From an uncultured Lachnospiraceae bacterium (lineage in GTDB: Bacteria > Bacillota > Clostridia > Lachnospirales > Lachnospiraceae): 64,000 nucleotides of DNA. Below the pieces are notes generated by a model. The model was not told the DNA's origin and ran no database searches. It saw only the letters and a program-made list of their open reading frames with translations. The translations under genes were made by a program, and so were the position numbers. Shown piece by piece: positions 45,184 to 54,333 of this stretch. Positions within the stretch are counted from its first letter, which is position 1, and each line of letters opens with the position of its first letter. The DNA lies in NCBI GenBank assembly GCA_910589385.1, contig CAJUTU010000002.1, forward strand, positions 150,016 through 214,015, read 5' to 3'.

Positions 45184-45333
45184 ATGTGGTTGAAAAGAAG
45201 AAAAGGATGGAAGGATTGCATCTGCGAAAAGCTGTATTGCAAACCAGAATGGAACCGAAAACTGATGTGTCTGAAACGTTCGCTTGATGAAGTATATCGG
45301 ATTTTGAATATGGACAACTGCCATGGATGTTAA
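45184..45333 (+). CDS. 49-residue cysteine-rich protein, unknown
   Basis: A short ORF from ATG 45184 (AGAGGGA just ahead) to TAA 45331-45333. The product is basic, with Trp and six cysteines: CICEKLYC in the first third, one Cys near the middle, and NCHGC at the very end. I know no named family. The well-placed promoter and ribosome site, and the stop lying 21 bases before a thioredoxin start, support it as a real gene and suggest a redox or metal-binding role. This is inference from cysteine content and neighbourhood only. Confidence 0.55.
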   Translation: MWLKRRKGWKDCICEKLYCKPEWNRKLMCLKRSLDEVYRILNMDNCHGC

Positions 45334-45354
45334 TTGGATAAGCAGGTGTTGGCT

Positions 45355-45684
45355 ATGAAAGTGAGAGTGACAGTAGAGAATTACCAGAGAGAAGTGCTGG
45401 ATGAGGCTATGCCGGTCCTTGTGGAATTTTTTGCCGATTGGTGTTCAAAATGCGCAATGATGGAGGACATAGTAGAAACAATTTCTGTAAAATGCGATAA
45501 AAAGTTAAAAGTATGCCAGATTGAGATTGATGAATCCGCAGACCTTGCAGAAGAGTTTCAGGTAGAAGCTGTCCCTACGTTTGTGATATTCAAGGGAGGG
45601 GAACCAGTGTCTGTGGCAAATGGCGTATCGGATGAAGAAGTGCTTTTAGATATGCTCTGGCAGGAAACAGGGCTGCAGATATAA
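45355..45684 (+). CDS. thioredoxin-like protein
   Basis: A 109-residue thioredoxin fold protein with redox site FFADWCSKCAMM (CxxC with Ser-Lys instead of Gly-Pro) and the cis-proline loop VEAVPTFVIFKGG. The SK pair changes the redox potential from that of housekeeping thioredoxin, so it may serve a special partner. ATG 45355 with AGGTG ahead is preferred over TTG 45334. No thioredoxin reductase is adjacent. Confidence 0.88.
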   Translation: MKVRVTVENYQREVLDEAMPVLVEFFADWCSKCAMMEDIVETISVKCDKKLKVCQIEIDESADLAEEFQVEAVPTFVIFKGGEPVSVANGVSDEEVLLDMLWQETGLQI

Positions 45685-45718
45685 GATGTGTTTTTTTGGT
45701 GTACTATGTGGATTGAGG

Positions 45719-45998
45719 TTGACAAATTTTTTCAAAATGCTAAGATGTTTATATAGTAGGCACATTTTAGCATTTTCGTCCAGACATGAGGATTTTAGGA
45801 TGTGCTTCCGGTTGGACCGGAGCAGGTAAAGGCTATCGGGGGATGGCCTCTTGTAACTGTTTAGCGAACGATTCAGTCAGGCCTGCTCACTTGCTGGGCA
45901 GGCCATGTTATGGGGAGAACTGACAGAATGGCGGACTATTTTTGGAGGTTGCAGATGGTGCCTGATAATACGATACATCAGAAAGAAGGGGTAGAAGA
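45719..45998 (+). promoter_or_regulatory. promoter and long structured leader before the surface protein
   Basis: TTGACA at 45719-45724 with TAAGAT 16 bases later gives a promoter followed by about 245 untranslated bases. The leader has three local stems: TGC(T)TCCGG/CCGGAGCA at 45803-45824, AGGC/GCCT around a G-run at 45830-45849, and GGCCTGC/GCAGGCC at 45880-45904. I could not match it to the c-di-GMP, c-di-AMP, THF, TPP or cobalamin riboswitch consensus. It may be an unassigned cis-regulatory RNA or just a folded leader. Confidence 0.45.
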
Positions 45999-48650
45999 AT
46001 GAACAAACGGAAAATCTGGCATAGGTTTGGAGTGGTTTTAATTCTGGCCTTAGCCTTATCCGGCTGTGGAAAGGGCAGCGAAGGAGAGGCCGTACCGGAG
46101 GAGGAAACGGTTGAAGGGGAGGATTCTTATGCAGAACAGCAGGCCGTTGTAGAGGTGATTCAGGAAGAACTGCTGTCAGAAGCTGATGATGGACAGGGGG
46201 AGCAGCTGTCAGAAGCTGATGATGGACAGGGAGAGACGGCTGTATCACAAGAGATGTCCTGGGCAGTATCTTATGCTGCAGACGGCAAAAGCCTGAGTGA
46301 TAGTGAATCGTCTATTTATAATGCTTTAAAAACTTGTATAGAACAAGTGGCAAGAGGAGAAAGGGAGACTACACAATTCAGCCTGAGGACGGCTTTTACA
46401 GAAGAAACATTGTCCCAACTGAATGTAAATACGATTGTTTTTTATTTATTGAACGACTGTCCGTTTGACTTATACTGGCATGATAAGACGAAAACCACAG
46501 AAAATGGCAGAGCGGTAGATGGTGTATACTGTAAATATTACCCGGACGGAAGGGTAGAATTCAGTTTTAAGGTCTCGCCGGCTTATCGGAAGAGTCCGGA
46601 TAACCTGTATCAGGTGAATACTGCTAATCTTGACAGAGTGAACCATGCAAGAGCGAAAGCACAGGCTATTGTGGATGCGAATAAAACTGCGTCTGATTAT
46701 AATAAGCTGCTTGCTTATCGGAATGCAGTGTGTGATCTGGTAACCTATGATGCGGCAGCAATTGCAAATGGGGTTTACGGCGATGCATATCAGGTGATCT
46801 ATGTATTTGATGAAGACCCGAATACAAACGTAGTATGTGAGGGTTATGCAAAGGCATTTAAGTACTTATGCGATATTTCCGAATTCCAGAATGATGTAAA
46901 ATGCTATTCGATCCCTGGTGTCTCGGACAGTGGACAAGGCGCAGGAGAACATATGTGGAATGTCGTCCGCGTAGGTGGAGAGAATGGGGAAAGTTATCTG
47001 GTGGATACGACCAATTGCGATGCAGGCACGATCGGGGCTGACTATGAACTGTTTATGGCGGATAATCCAGAGGGAAGTGTGGATATCAGCTATACTTTCT
47101 ATTGCAATGGATGGGCACCCATCGCATATACATATAATGCAGAAACCAGGGAGGTTTTTGGCGCTACGATTTTATCTCTGAACAATGCAAGCCATGCGGC
47201 ACAGGATACACTGCATGGTGATCAGGGAAATCAAAATCCGGGTACATCAGAAGGAGGGGCGCAGCCTCAGCCGCAGCCCCAGCCTTCAACAACGCCCGCA
47301 CCGACTACAACTCTGACAGCAGAAAATAATACAGCTGATCAGACGGAACAGCCGCAGAGTAACGAGACAGAGAAAACGCCGGAGCCGACATCGACATTAA
47401 GCTTTGATGTAACAGAGTTGAATATGACCTACGGAGACGGTACTTTTGTAGAAACCGTATCCGGTTCACAGGAGGATTCTAAGATTACATATAAAAGCAG
47501 CAATGAATCTGTTGCCCAGATAGTAAACAAAAAAGGAAAGGTGCGTATCTTAAAGCCGGGAACTACGACGATTACTGCTACAGACAGTAATGGGGGCTCG
47601 ACCGCATCTTATAAGCTGACGGTTGCGAAGAAGCCTTTGGAATGGGATGTGAGCGGGCTGTATGCATCGGATCTGAAAGATAACATTGGCCCGTCCGGAG
47701 AAGCAACTATTTTCGGGGAGATGACGATAGAGGGCATTTTGGACGGAGATAAAGACAAAGATTCCAGATTTAGTTTTGATGGAAATGACCTGACAGGGAC
47801 ATATGCGTCTACAGTTGTAGGAACACAGAAAGTGACGTTGAACTGGAAAGAAGGAAAGAAGCGTACCTTGAATGGTGAGAAGGCGAATTATTATGAATTG
47901 CCTGATACGCTGCCCGACTTGTCTGGGGAGATTACATCAACGACTGTACTTGAGACTCCTCCAGAGTCAACAGATGAACTGATGCTGGAGCTGGAAATGG
48001 AGAATTCCATCTCCCAGGTACCAGAGGCATTTCTGGAGGATAAGAGTTTAGATTTGGATACGCCGGCAAAGATCCAGGCGGCGATAGGCGCAAAAGTCCA
48101 AGAGTGGGATTCCACTATTCCAGATGATAACATTGTGGTCTACGATGTGTCCTTACGCAGTCTTGATAAAGCAAGTGATATTGAGAGCGATGAGGGTGCA
48201 TGGGTAGAAGTGACAGATGAGAAATTTCCAGAAGAAGGGGTCACAGTCACACTGCCTTATCCAAAAGGAACTTCTGGAAGAAAGCAGGACTTTGTCGTGT
48301 GCCATATGTTTGCGGATAATATGTATTTATCTTCACCCGGGGAAGTAGAATATCCAGAAGTGACAGAGACAGATAAAGGAATCCAGTTTAAAGTCTACGG
48401 ACTGTCGCCAATTGCGGTCGGCTGGACAGACGGGTATCAGACAAAACCGGAGGTATTGTCATCAGATACGGATGTCACACAGAACAAGCAGGTTATAGGC
48501 TCCGAAGAGCAAAATAACCAGAAGCAATCTACGAAGAGCCAGGTGAACGCTGAAGCAGGCCGGGTTTTACAGTATTTGATTTTTGCGGCAGTAGCGCTTG
48601 TATTTATTGGAGCTGTACTTGTGATTGCATTGAGAAAAAAGGAAGACTAA
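45999..48650 (+). CDS. transglutaminase-like surface lipoprotein with Big domain
   Basis: An 883-residue exported protein. Signal peptide with lipobox LALSGC (Cys23); acidic linker with an 11-residue direct repeat; a transglutaminase-like domain with Cys280 (VVCEGYAKAF), His318 (GEHMWNVV) and Asp336 (YLVDTTN); a Pro/Gln/Thr linker (about 412-465); a Big_2-like domain (about 466-548, KGKVRILKPGTTTITATDS); further beta-rich modules; and a C-terminal TM helix followed by RKKED. It has no LPXTG motif, and it has membrane anchors at both ends. Such domains often act as cell-wall or exopeptide cross-linking or protease-like modules. It ends in a strong terminator. Confidence 0.8.
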   Translation: MNKRKIWHRFGVVLILALALSGCGKGSEGEAVPEEETVEGEDSYAEQQAVVEVIQEELLSEADDGQGEQLSEADDGQGETAVSQEMSWAVSYAADGKSLSDSESSIYNALKTCIEQVARGERETTQFSLRTAFTEETLSQLNVNTIVFYLLNDCPFDLYWHDKTKTTENGRAVDGVYCKYYPDGRVEFSFKVSPAYRKSPDNLYQVNTANLDRVNHARAKAQAIVDANKTASDYNKLLAYRNAVCDLVTYDAAAIANGVYGDAYQVIYVFDEDPNTNVVCEGYAKAFKYLCDISEFQNDVKCYSIPGVSDSGQGAGEHMWNVVRVGGENGESYLVDTTNCDAGTIGADYELFMADNPEGSVDISYTFYCNGWAPIAYTYNAETREVFGATILSLNNASHAAQDTLHGDQGNQNPGTSEGGAQPQPQPQPSTTPAPTTTLTAENNTADQTEQPQSNETEKTPEPTSTLSFDVTELNMTYGDGTFVETVSGSQEDSKITYKSSNESVAQIVNKKGKVRILKPGTTTITATDSNGGSTASYKLTVAKKPLEWDVSGLYASDLKDNIGPSGEATIFGEMTIEGILDGDKDKDSRFSFDGNDLTGTYASTVVGTQKVTLNWKEGKKRTLNGEKANYYELPDTLPDLSGEITSTTVLETPPESTDELMLELEMENSISQVPEAFLEDKSLDLDTPAKIQAAIGAKVQEWDSTIPDDNIVVYDVSLRSLDKASDIESDEGAWVEVTDEKFPEEGVTVTLPYPKGTSGRKQDFVVCHMFADNMYLSSPGEVEYPEVTETDKGIQFKVYGLSPIAVGWTDGYQTKPEVLSSDTDVTQNKQVIGSEEQNNQKQSTKSQVNAEAGRVLQYLIFAAVALVFIGAVLVIALRKKED
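46173..46238 (+). repeat. 33-base direct repeat inside the surface protein gene
   Basis: CTGTCAGAAGCTGATGATGG starts at 46173 and again at 46206 with near-identical following bases, giving LSEADDGQGE twice. Copy number could vary by slippage and change the linker length. Confidence 0.8.
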
Positions 48651-48688
48651 AAAAAAGTACCTCGCAGTTCGCTGCGAGGTACTTTTTT
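48651..48688 (+). terminator. strong rho-independent terminator
   Basis: AGTACCTCGCAG at 48656-48667, loop TTCG, CTGCGAGGTACT at 48672-48683, flanked by A- and T-runs. It follows the surface protein stop directly. Confidence 0.95.
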
Positions 48689-48759
48689 CGGGATTTCCTA
48701 AAACAATAATTTGAAAATGAATCCAAATGTAAAAAAAATAAAAAAATGTAAAAAAACTC

Positions 48760-48788
48760 TTGCATTTTTTTGAAGTATAGGTTATAAT
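48760..48788 (+). promoter_or_regulatory. promoter of the tRNA-Lys gene
   Basis: TTGCAT at 48760-48765, a 17-base spacer and perfect TATAAT at 48783-48788, about 40 bases before the tRNA. Confidence 0.8.
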
Positions 48789-48829
48789 TCTTTTTGCGTT
48801 GTTCAGTAGAACAATCACAAATAAGGTTT

Positions 48830-48902
48830 GCGCGATTAGCTCAGTTGGAAGAGCACCTGACTCTTAATCAGGGTGTCCAGGGTTCGAGCCCCTGATCGCG
48901 CA
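48830..48902 (+). tRNA. tRNA-Lys (anticodon CTT)
   Basis: The 73-base cloverleaf has acceptor GCGCGAT/ATCGCGC, D-stem GCTC/GAGC, anticodon stem CCTGA/TCAGG with loop CTCTTAA (anticodon CTT, reads AAG), and T-arm CAGGG/CCCTG around TTCGAGC. The discriminator base is A and CCA is not encoded. Confidence 0.95.
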
Positions 48903-48906
48903 CTTG

Positions 48907-48957
48907 AAATCACTGTTTTTGCAGACATTAGAAGCTGTGGGGACGGTGATTTTTTTG
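48907..48957 (+). terminator. terminator after the tRNA
   Basis: AAATCAC at 48907-48913 pairs with GTGATTT at 48946-48952, with a seven-base T-run. The loop is long and may have its own inner pairs. Confidence 0.6.
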
Positions 48958-49153
48958 TGCTGAAATAAAAAACAGCAAAATTGGCATGGATAAAAAACAA
49001 GAAACTGGATATTTCCGAATAGCCACTATAGTGTTAGTATGATAAAGCAATAAAGAGCATATATCGAATGGACAAAATAGATAACACAGGATGTATTTTG
49101 TTAAAGTGCTTTTTATCAAGATAATGAGAGTAAAAGAAAAGAGGTCATACGTT

Positions 49154-49768
49154 ATGGAAAAAAGAAATGATACAGTCATGAAACTGGCACAGACGGCATT
49201 GCTGGCAGCGCTCTGCTTTGTATCCTTTACGTTTTTGCAGATCAAGATTCCGATGCCGGGCGGGGATGCCACTTCTCTCCACATCGGAAATGCGTTCTGT
49301 GTGCTTGCCGCATTGCTCCTTGGAGGCGTTTATGGCGGACTGGCAGGCGCGGTCGGTATGACGATCGCTGATATCCTGGATCCGGTTTATATCGTTGGAG
49401 CCCCGAAGACATTTATATTGAAGCTTTGTATTGGTTTGATCGTGGGGCTTGTAGCGCACAGGGCTGCAAAGATTAATGAAAGCACAGATAAAAAGTATAT
49501 CTTCCGGTGGAGTGTGATCGCTTCGGTTGCAGGCTTGGGATTCAATGTGGCTGCAGACCCACTGGTGGGATATTTTTACAAGCAGTATATTTTGGGCCAG
49601 CCGCAGGAAATGGCGGAGGTGCTGGCGAAATGGAGCACAGCGGCTACATTTGTAAATGCAGTCGTATCTACAGTTTTAGTAGCGGTGCTGTATAATATGC
49701 TTCGTCCGGTTCTGCTGAAATCAGGATTACTGACAATCAAAAAAGAAATAAAAGCACATACAGCGTAA
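49154..49768 (+). CDS. ECF transporter substrate-binding (S) component
   Basis: A 204-residue membrane protein with about six TM segments. The N-terminal LAQTALLAALCFVSFTFLQI, the GDATSLHIGNAFCVLAALLLGG and the GLAGAVGMTIADIL stretches are typical of the S components that bind vitamins or metals and dock on a shared EcfAT module. The vitamin is not readable. ATG 49154 has GAGGT ahead. No recognised riboswitch lies upstream. Confidence 0.85.
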   Translation: MEKRNDTVMKLAQTALLAALCFVSFTFLQIKIPMPGGDATSLHIGNAFCVLAALLLGGVYGGLAGAVGMTIADILDPVYIVGAPKTFILKLCIGLIVGLVAHRAAKINESTDKKYIFRWSVIASVAGLGFNVAADPLVGYFYKQYILGQPQEMAEVLAKWSTAATFVNAVVSTVLVAVLYNMLRPVLLKSGLLTIKKEIKAHTA

Positions 49769-49815
49769 AGGAAGAAATGACAGCAAATGCGGCACAATTA
49801 AAAGAATTGAGATAT

Positions 49816-49844
49816 TTGACAACTCCCATAATCCATCATATGAT
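49816..49844 (+). promoter_or_regulatory. promoter of the van-type relic
   Basis: TTGACA at 49816-49821, a 17-base spacer and TATGAT at 49839-49844. It is still near-consensus although the genes behind it are broken. Confidence 0.75.
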
Positions 49845-49915
49845 AGAGCATATATGGAAAAATAGTAGATGCTCGGTCTTCTGTGTAAATTGGCTGCAAA
49901 TGGGAGGAAACCGAT

Positions 49916-50615
49916 ATGAGTGAAAAGATACTGATCGTAGATGATGAACGTGAAATATCAGATCTCGTTACACTGTATTTAGAAAATGATAATTTTACGG
50001 TTTTTAAATTTTATAATGGGAAAGATGCATTGGGCTGCATTGCAAAAGAAAAACTAGACTTAGCAATTTTAGATGTTATGCTTCCTGATATCAATGGATT
50101 TCAGATCTGCAAGAAAATCAGGGAAAACCACAACTATCCGGTCATCATGCTGAACGCAAAGGGGGAAGAGATCGATAAGATCACGGGGCTTACCTTGGGG
50201 GCGGACGATTATATTACTAAGCCCTTCCTGCCTTTGGAACTGGTGGCCCGTGTGAAAGCCCAGCTGCGCAGATATAAGAGATACAATACAGGGATGGAAC
50301 AAGGGGATGAAAATATATTAAGCGTTTCGGGACTGGTATTGAATATCAATACACATGAGTGTTTTCTCAATGAAAAACCTCTTTCTCTGACACCTACAGA
50401 ATTTTCCATCTTACGGATCTTATGTCAGCAGAGGGGAAATGTAGTCAGCTCCGAGGAACTGTTCCGCCAAATCTGGGGCGACGAGTATTACAGTAAAAAA
50501 TAATAACACCATTACTGTGCATATCCGGCATCTTCGGGAGAAAATGGGAGATTCTTTTGAAGAACCCAAATATATAAAAACAGTCTGGGGAGTGGGATAT
50601 AAAATTGGAGCATAA
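49916..50615 (+). pseudogene. VanR-like response regulator with a frameshift
   Basis: The first 195 codons read as a VanR/OmpR-type regulator (ILIVDDERE, LDLAILDVMLPDING, GLTLGADDYITKPF, winged helix start). At 50495-50500 there are six As; with five the frame would run on as NNNTITVHIRHLREKMGD and ITVHIR...IKTVWGVGYKIGA to a TAA at 50613-50615 that overlaps the kinase start, as in intact vanRS pairs. As given, the frame stops at 50503 and the DNA-recognition helix is lost. Also, the conserved Thr/Ser after the phosphorylation site is Asn80 (VIMLNAKGE). A single homopolymer error in the read is the other explanation for the shift. Confidence 0.85.
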
Positions 50616-51711
50616 AATAAAAATCATTTTAAAAACAATATGTATTTTTCTCGCAGTACTCGCAGCCTCTAGTGGGGGGCTCTATCTGTTCGATAGTCTT
50701 TTTGAAGGGGCTCTGGCCGACTGGTTTGTAAATAGCTTTGTAGACAGCTACCTCAGCCCGTCCCCGGAAGAAGTCGGCCGGTACATTACGATTCAGAGTT
50801 TGAAATGGTTCGACTTAAAAAGATTTATCATTTTTGTGACTTTAGGGATTGTATTTTTGGGAACAGCAACGGTTTTACTGGTAATTTATATTAGCGGGAA
50901 ACATTCGGAAAAGAGGACCATAGCAAAGACAGGAGAACTGATCCGACAGTGTATGGAGCAGGGAAGGATTGCGTCGGAAATATTTCCAGATGAGTATGCT
51001 GTGATTTCTTCGCAGATTGCGGAGATTAGGGCTGAAATGCTGAGGAATGAGCAGATACTAAAAGAAGAGGCTGCCAGGAAAAGTGACCTGATCACATATC
51101 TGGCACATGAACTGAAAACTCCGCTTACGTCCGTCATCGGCTACTTAAGTCTGCTGGATGAGGCGCAGGATATGCCGGTGGAACAAAAGGCAAAGTATAT
51201 CCACATTTCTTTGGATAAGGCGCTGCGATTGGAGAAATTGATCAACGAATTTTTTGAGATCACTCGTTATAATCTACAGCAGATCTATGTGGAAAAAGAA
51301 GAGATTGATCTGTCTTACATGCTGACCCAGATGACAGACGAGTTTTATCCTATTCTGGATCAGCATCATAATACGATTGAAGTGCAGGTTGATGAGGACA
51401 GGAAAGTTTACGCAGACGCAGAGAAATTGGCAAGGGTATTTAACAATATCCTAAAAAATGCTATTGCATATAGTTACCCGGATACATTGATCCGTGTGTG
51501 GGAAGAAAGCACAGAAAAAGAGGTGCGGATTTATTTCCAGAACAGAGGTAAGACTATACCCAAACAGAGGCTGGAGTCTATTTTTGAGAAATTTTTCCGC
51601 CTGGATGAATCACGTGCCAGCAATACAGGCGGCGCCGGGCTGGGGTTAGCTATCGCAAGGGAGATCATCACTTTGCACGGAGGAACGATTACGGCATCCA
51701 GCGTATTATGA
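50605..51711 (+). pseudogene. VanS-like histidine kinase, shortened at the C-terminus
   Basis: A 368-codon kinase from TTG 50605. Two TM segments (about residues 8-28 and 75-100), an outer loop, HAMP-like linker, His box DLITYLAHELKTPLTSVIGY, then KFFRLDESR and GAGLGLAIAREIITLHGG. The dimerisation region closely follows the VanS of vanG-type clusters. The protein ends at ITASSVL, while the family normally has ten or more residues forming the last strand. The 3' end overlaps the vanY start, so a deletion seems to have joined the two. It might retain some activity; called a pseudogene because of the missing end and broken partners. Confidence 0.65.
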
Positions 51712-52433
51712 CCGGATTGATGGCCGGCTGTATACTATACTCAGCAAGCATATTCTTATTTGAAAATCTGTGGGAACAAAGAGAAGATCAAGAGATGGTT
51801 TCCACGATCCGATTTTCATCAGATTCTTTTCAGGCGTCCAATTCACGGCCTGACACACAGCAGAATGCAGATTCTGACTGGAAACTGATCCTGGTCAACC
51901 GCTGGCATGAGATTCCAGAAGGATATCAGCCGGAACTGACCCGGCTTTAGGACGGTCATGCTGTTGACAGCAGGATTTATCCTGAACTACAGGAAATGTT
52001 TGATGACGCGAGAGCCCATGGTATTCTCCCGAAAATTACATCTTCTTTCCGCACTGCCGAGGATCAGCAGGAGCTGATGACCGAACAGATTGCGGAGTAC
52101 CGCAGTCAGGGATACTCCGACCATGAAGCCAGTGCACTTGCTGAAAAGTGGGTGGCAATCCCTGGAACCAGTGAACACCAGATTGGAATGGCTGTGGATA
52201 TTTCTACGGCTGACAGCAGCCTGCAGGATGCTTCTATTGTCTGGCAGTGGCTGAATGAAAACAGTTATAAATATGGATTTATCCTGCGCTATCCCGAAGA
52301 TAAGACCGAGATCACAGAGGTTATGTACGAGCAATGGCATTATCGTTATGTCGGTAAAGAGGCGGCAGAAGAAATCTATAGACAAAACATCTGCCTGGAG
52401 GAATATCTGGGGCAGATCGACGGAGGGAGATGA
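51708..52433 (+). pseudogene. VanY-type D,D-carboxypeptidase with an in-frame stop
   Basis: From ATG 51708 (overlapping vanS by ATGA) 80 codons give a membrane-anchored start (MTGLMAGCILYSASIFLFEN) and VNRWHEIPEGYQPELTRL, then TAG at 51948-51950. The same frame goes on without shift as DGHAVDSRIYPELQEMF, SSFRTAEDQQELM, the zinc motif region GTSEHQIGMAVDI and YEQWHYRYVG to 52433. So it is one gene with a single nonsense codon. VanY-type enzymes trim the terminal D-Ala from cell-wall precursors and add to glycopeptide resistance; this one cannot be made whole without readthrough. The ligase (vanG), vanXY and vanT are absent from the window. Confidence 0.88.
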
Positions 52434-52518
52434 TCACTGTTCACACCTTTCGGTTTATGCTGAAAATAAAATGAAAGAACAATATGATGAAATCTGGAAG
52501 GCTATCAAAGAGATAGAA

Positions 52519-52557
52519 AAGCAGGAACTGGATTCGTTCTGGTTCTTGCTTTTTTTC
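52519..52557 (+). terminator. terminator after the van-type relic
   Basis: AAGCAGGAAC at 52519-52528 pairs with GTTCTTGCTT at 52542-52551 (one G-T pair), followed by a T-run. Confidence 0.75.
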
Positions 52558-52624
52558 GGAAGACACCTTATACTAAAAAAAGCAATCGGAATCATACATA
52601 GTATGTATGAAAGGGGCGTGGACG

Positions 52625-54316
52625 ATGGCACGGACGATAGGCATCGGAATACAGGAATACGCAAATATAAGGAAAAACAATTATTTTTATATCGATAAAA
52701 CCCATTTTATAAAGGAATGGTGGGAAAGCGGAGACAGCGTGACCTTGATTACCCGGCCGCGCCGTTTTGGAAAGACCCTGACTATGAGCATGACAGAACA
52801 GTTTTTTTCTGTGGAATATGCAGGATGTGGAAAGTTGTTTGAGGGCTTGTCTATCTGGCAGGAGGAAAAGTACCGGAACCTACAGGGGACATATCCGGTC
52901 ATCAGCCTTTCGTTTGCAAATGTGAAAGAAACGGACTTTGAGACGGCAAGTTATCGGATCCGCCAGCTTTTGATGAAGATATATGAGAAAAATTCTTTCT
53001 TGCTTGATTGTGATAAATTGTCGCAGGCAGAGAAAAATTATTTTGAACGAATGGCATCAGATATGAGTGAGCAGGATGCGCCGCTTGCGCTATATCAGTT
53101 ATCTGATTTTCTGCATCGGTATTATGGTAAAAAGGTCATCATCCTCCTGGACGAATATGATACCCCTATGCAGGAAGCGTATGTGGATGGATACTGGGAG
53201 AAAGTAGTGGTTTTTACCAGAAGCCTATTCAATTCCACTTTTAAGACAAATCCCTGGCTGGAGCGTGCTATTATGACAGGGATTACCAGAGTCAGCAAGG
53301 AATCTGTTTTTTCGGATCTGAATAATCTTGAAGTTGTGACGACGACCTCAGATAAATATGCGGACTGCTTTGGATTTACGGAACAAGAGGTGTTTGCGGC
53401 CATGGATGAGGTTGGAAGGATCCAGAAGCAACAAGTGAAAGAGTGGTATGATGGTTTCTCGTTCGGGAAGGTCAGAGGCATCTATAACCCGTGGTCTATT
53501 TTAAATTTTCTTGAAAAGGGAAAGTTTGCGGCCTATTGGGCGAACACCAGTGGAAACACTTTGGTAAGCAGGCTCATCAGAGAGGGAAAGCGGGGAGTCA
53601 AGCAGTCTTTTGAACTACTGTTGAAGGGCGGCTGCCTGCGCACTTCTATAGATGAACAGATTGTGTACGACCAGTTAAATGGAAATGCAAGAGCGATCTG
53701 GAGTTTACTCCTTGCCAGTGGGTATCTGAAAGTAGTGAGCCATCAGGAATACAATGAGATTCCGGAAGATGAAGTTCCGGAATATGAGCTGGCGCTTACG
53801 AACCGTGAGGTTCGGATCATGTTCCGCCATATGGTCAGCGGCTGGTTTTCGGAGGCAGAGGATGATTATAATGATTTTATCAGAGCGCTGCTTAAGGGTG
53901 ATGTAGAAAGTATGAACCTGTATATGAACCAGGTTGCTCTTGCTACATTCAGCATGTTTGATACAGGAACAAAGCCTTCGGAGAAAAAGCAGCCTGAACG
54001 ATTTTTTCATGGCTTTGTGCTTGGACTCCTGGTGGAATTGAAAGGGAAATATGTAATCACATCCAATCAGGAGAGCGGCTATGGCCGGTATGACGTGGTG
54101 CTGGAGCCGTTATGTGAGGAATGCGATGCTATGATCCTTGAATTTAAAGTATATGACCCAAAGAAGGAGAAGGCGCTGGAAGACACAGTGCAGGCAGCAT
54201 TAAAGCAGATTGAAGATAAAAAATATGAGATTGCTCTGCTCCAAAAAGGGATCGCGCGCGAGCGGATCAGGAAATATGGTTTTGCGTTTGAGGGAAAAAA
54301 AGTACTTATTGGTTGA
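52625..54316 (+). CDS. AAA-ATPase-like/PD-(D/E)XK nuclease-domain protein, intact
   Basis: A 563-residue protein of the family common in gut anaerobes. N-terminal ATPase: YFYIDKTHFIKEW, P-loop TRPRRFGKTLTM, Walker B VIILLDEYDTPM, and RAIMTGITRVSKESVFSDLNNL (given in part: MTGITRVSKESVF). Then the FGFTEQEV and WYDGFSFG motifs, and a C-terminal PD-(D/E)XK core (GRYDVVLEP and AMILEFKV, with KQIEDKKYE). The role is unknown; suggestions range from mobile-element upkeep to defence. ATG 52625 has AAAGGGG ahead. Three degraded pieces of the same family lie elsewhere in the window. Confidence 0.85.
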   Translation: MARTIGIGIQEYANIRKNNYFYIDKTHFIKEWWESGDSVTLITRPRRFGKTLTMSMTEQFFSVEYAGCGKLFEGLSIWQEEKYRNLQGTYPVISLSFANVKETDFETASYRIRQLLMKIYEKNSFLLDCDKLSQAEKNYFERMASDMSEQDAPLALYQLSDFLHRYYGKKVIILLDEYDTPMQEAYVDGYWEKVVVFTRSLFNSTFKTNPWLERAIMTGITRVSKESVFSDLNNLEVVTTTSDKYADCFGFTEQEVFAAMDEVGRIQKQQVKEWYDGFSFGKVRGIYNPWSILNFLEKGKFAAYWANTSGNTLVSRLIREGKRGVKQSFELLLKGGCLRTSIDEQIVYDQLNGNARAIWSLLLASGYLKVVSHQEYNEIPEDEVPEYELALTNREVRIMFRHMVSGWFSEAEDDYNDFIRALLKGDVESMNLYMNQVALATFSMFDTGTKPSEKKQPERFFHGFVLGLLVELKGKYVITSNQESGYGRYDVVLEPLCEECDAMILEFKVYDPKKEKALEDTVQAALKQIEDKKYEIALLQKGIARERIRKYGFAFEGKKVLIG

Positions 54317-54333
54317 GAGAAAGGAGAAATAAA

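Noticed and set aside
45719..45998. A c-di-GMP or other known riboswitch before the surface protein gene
   Set aside because: The conserved core of the c-di-GMP-I class and those of the c-di-AMP, THF and TPP classes could not be found.
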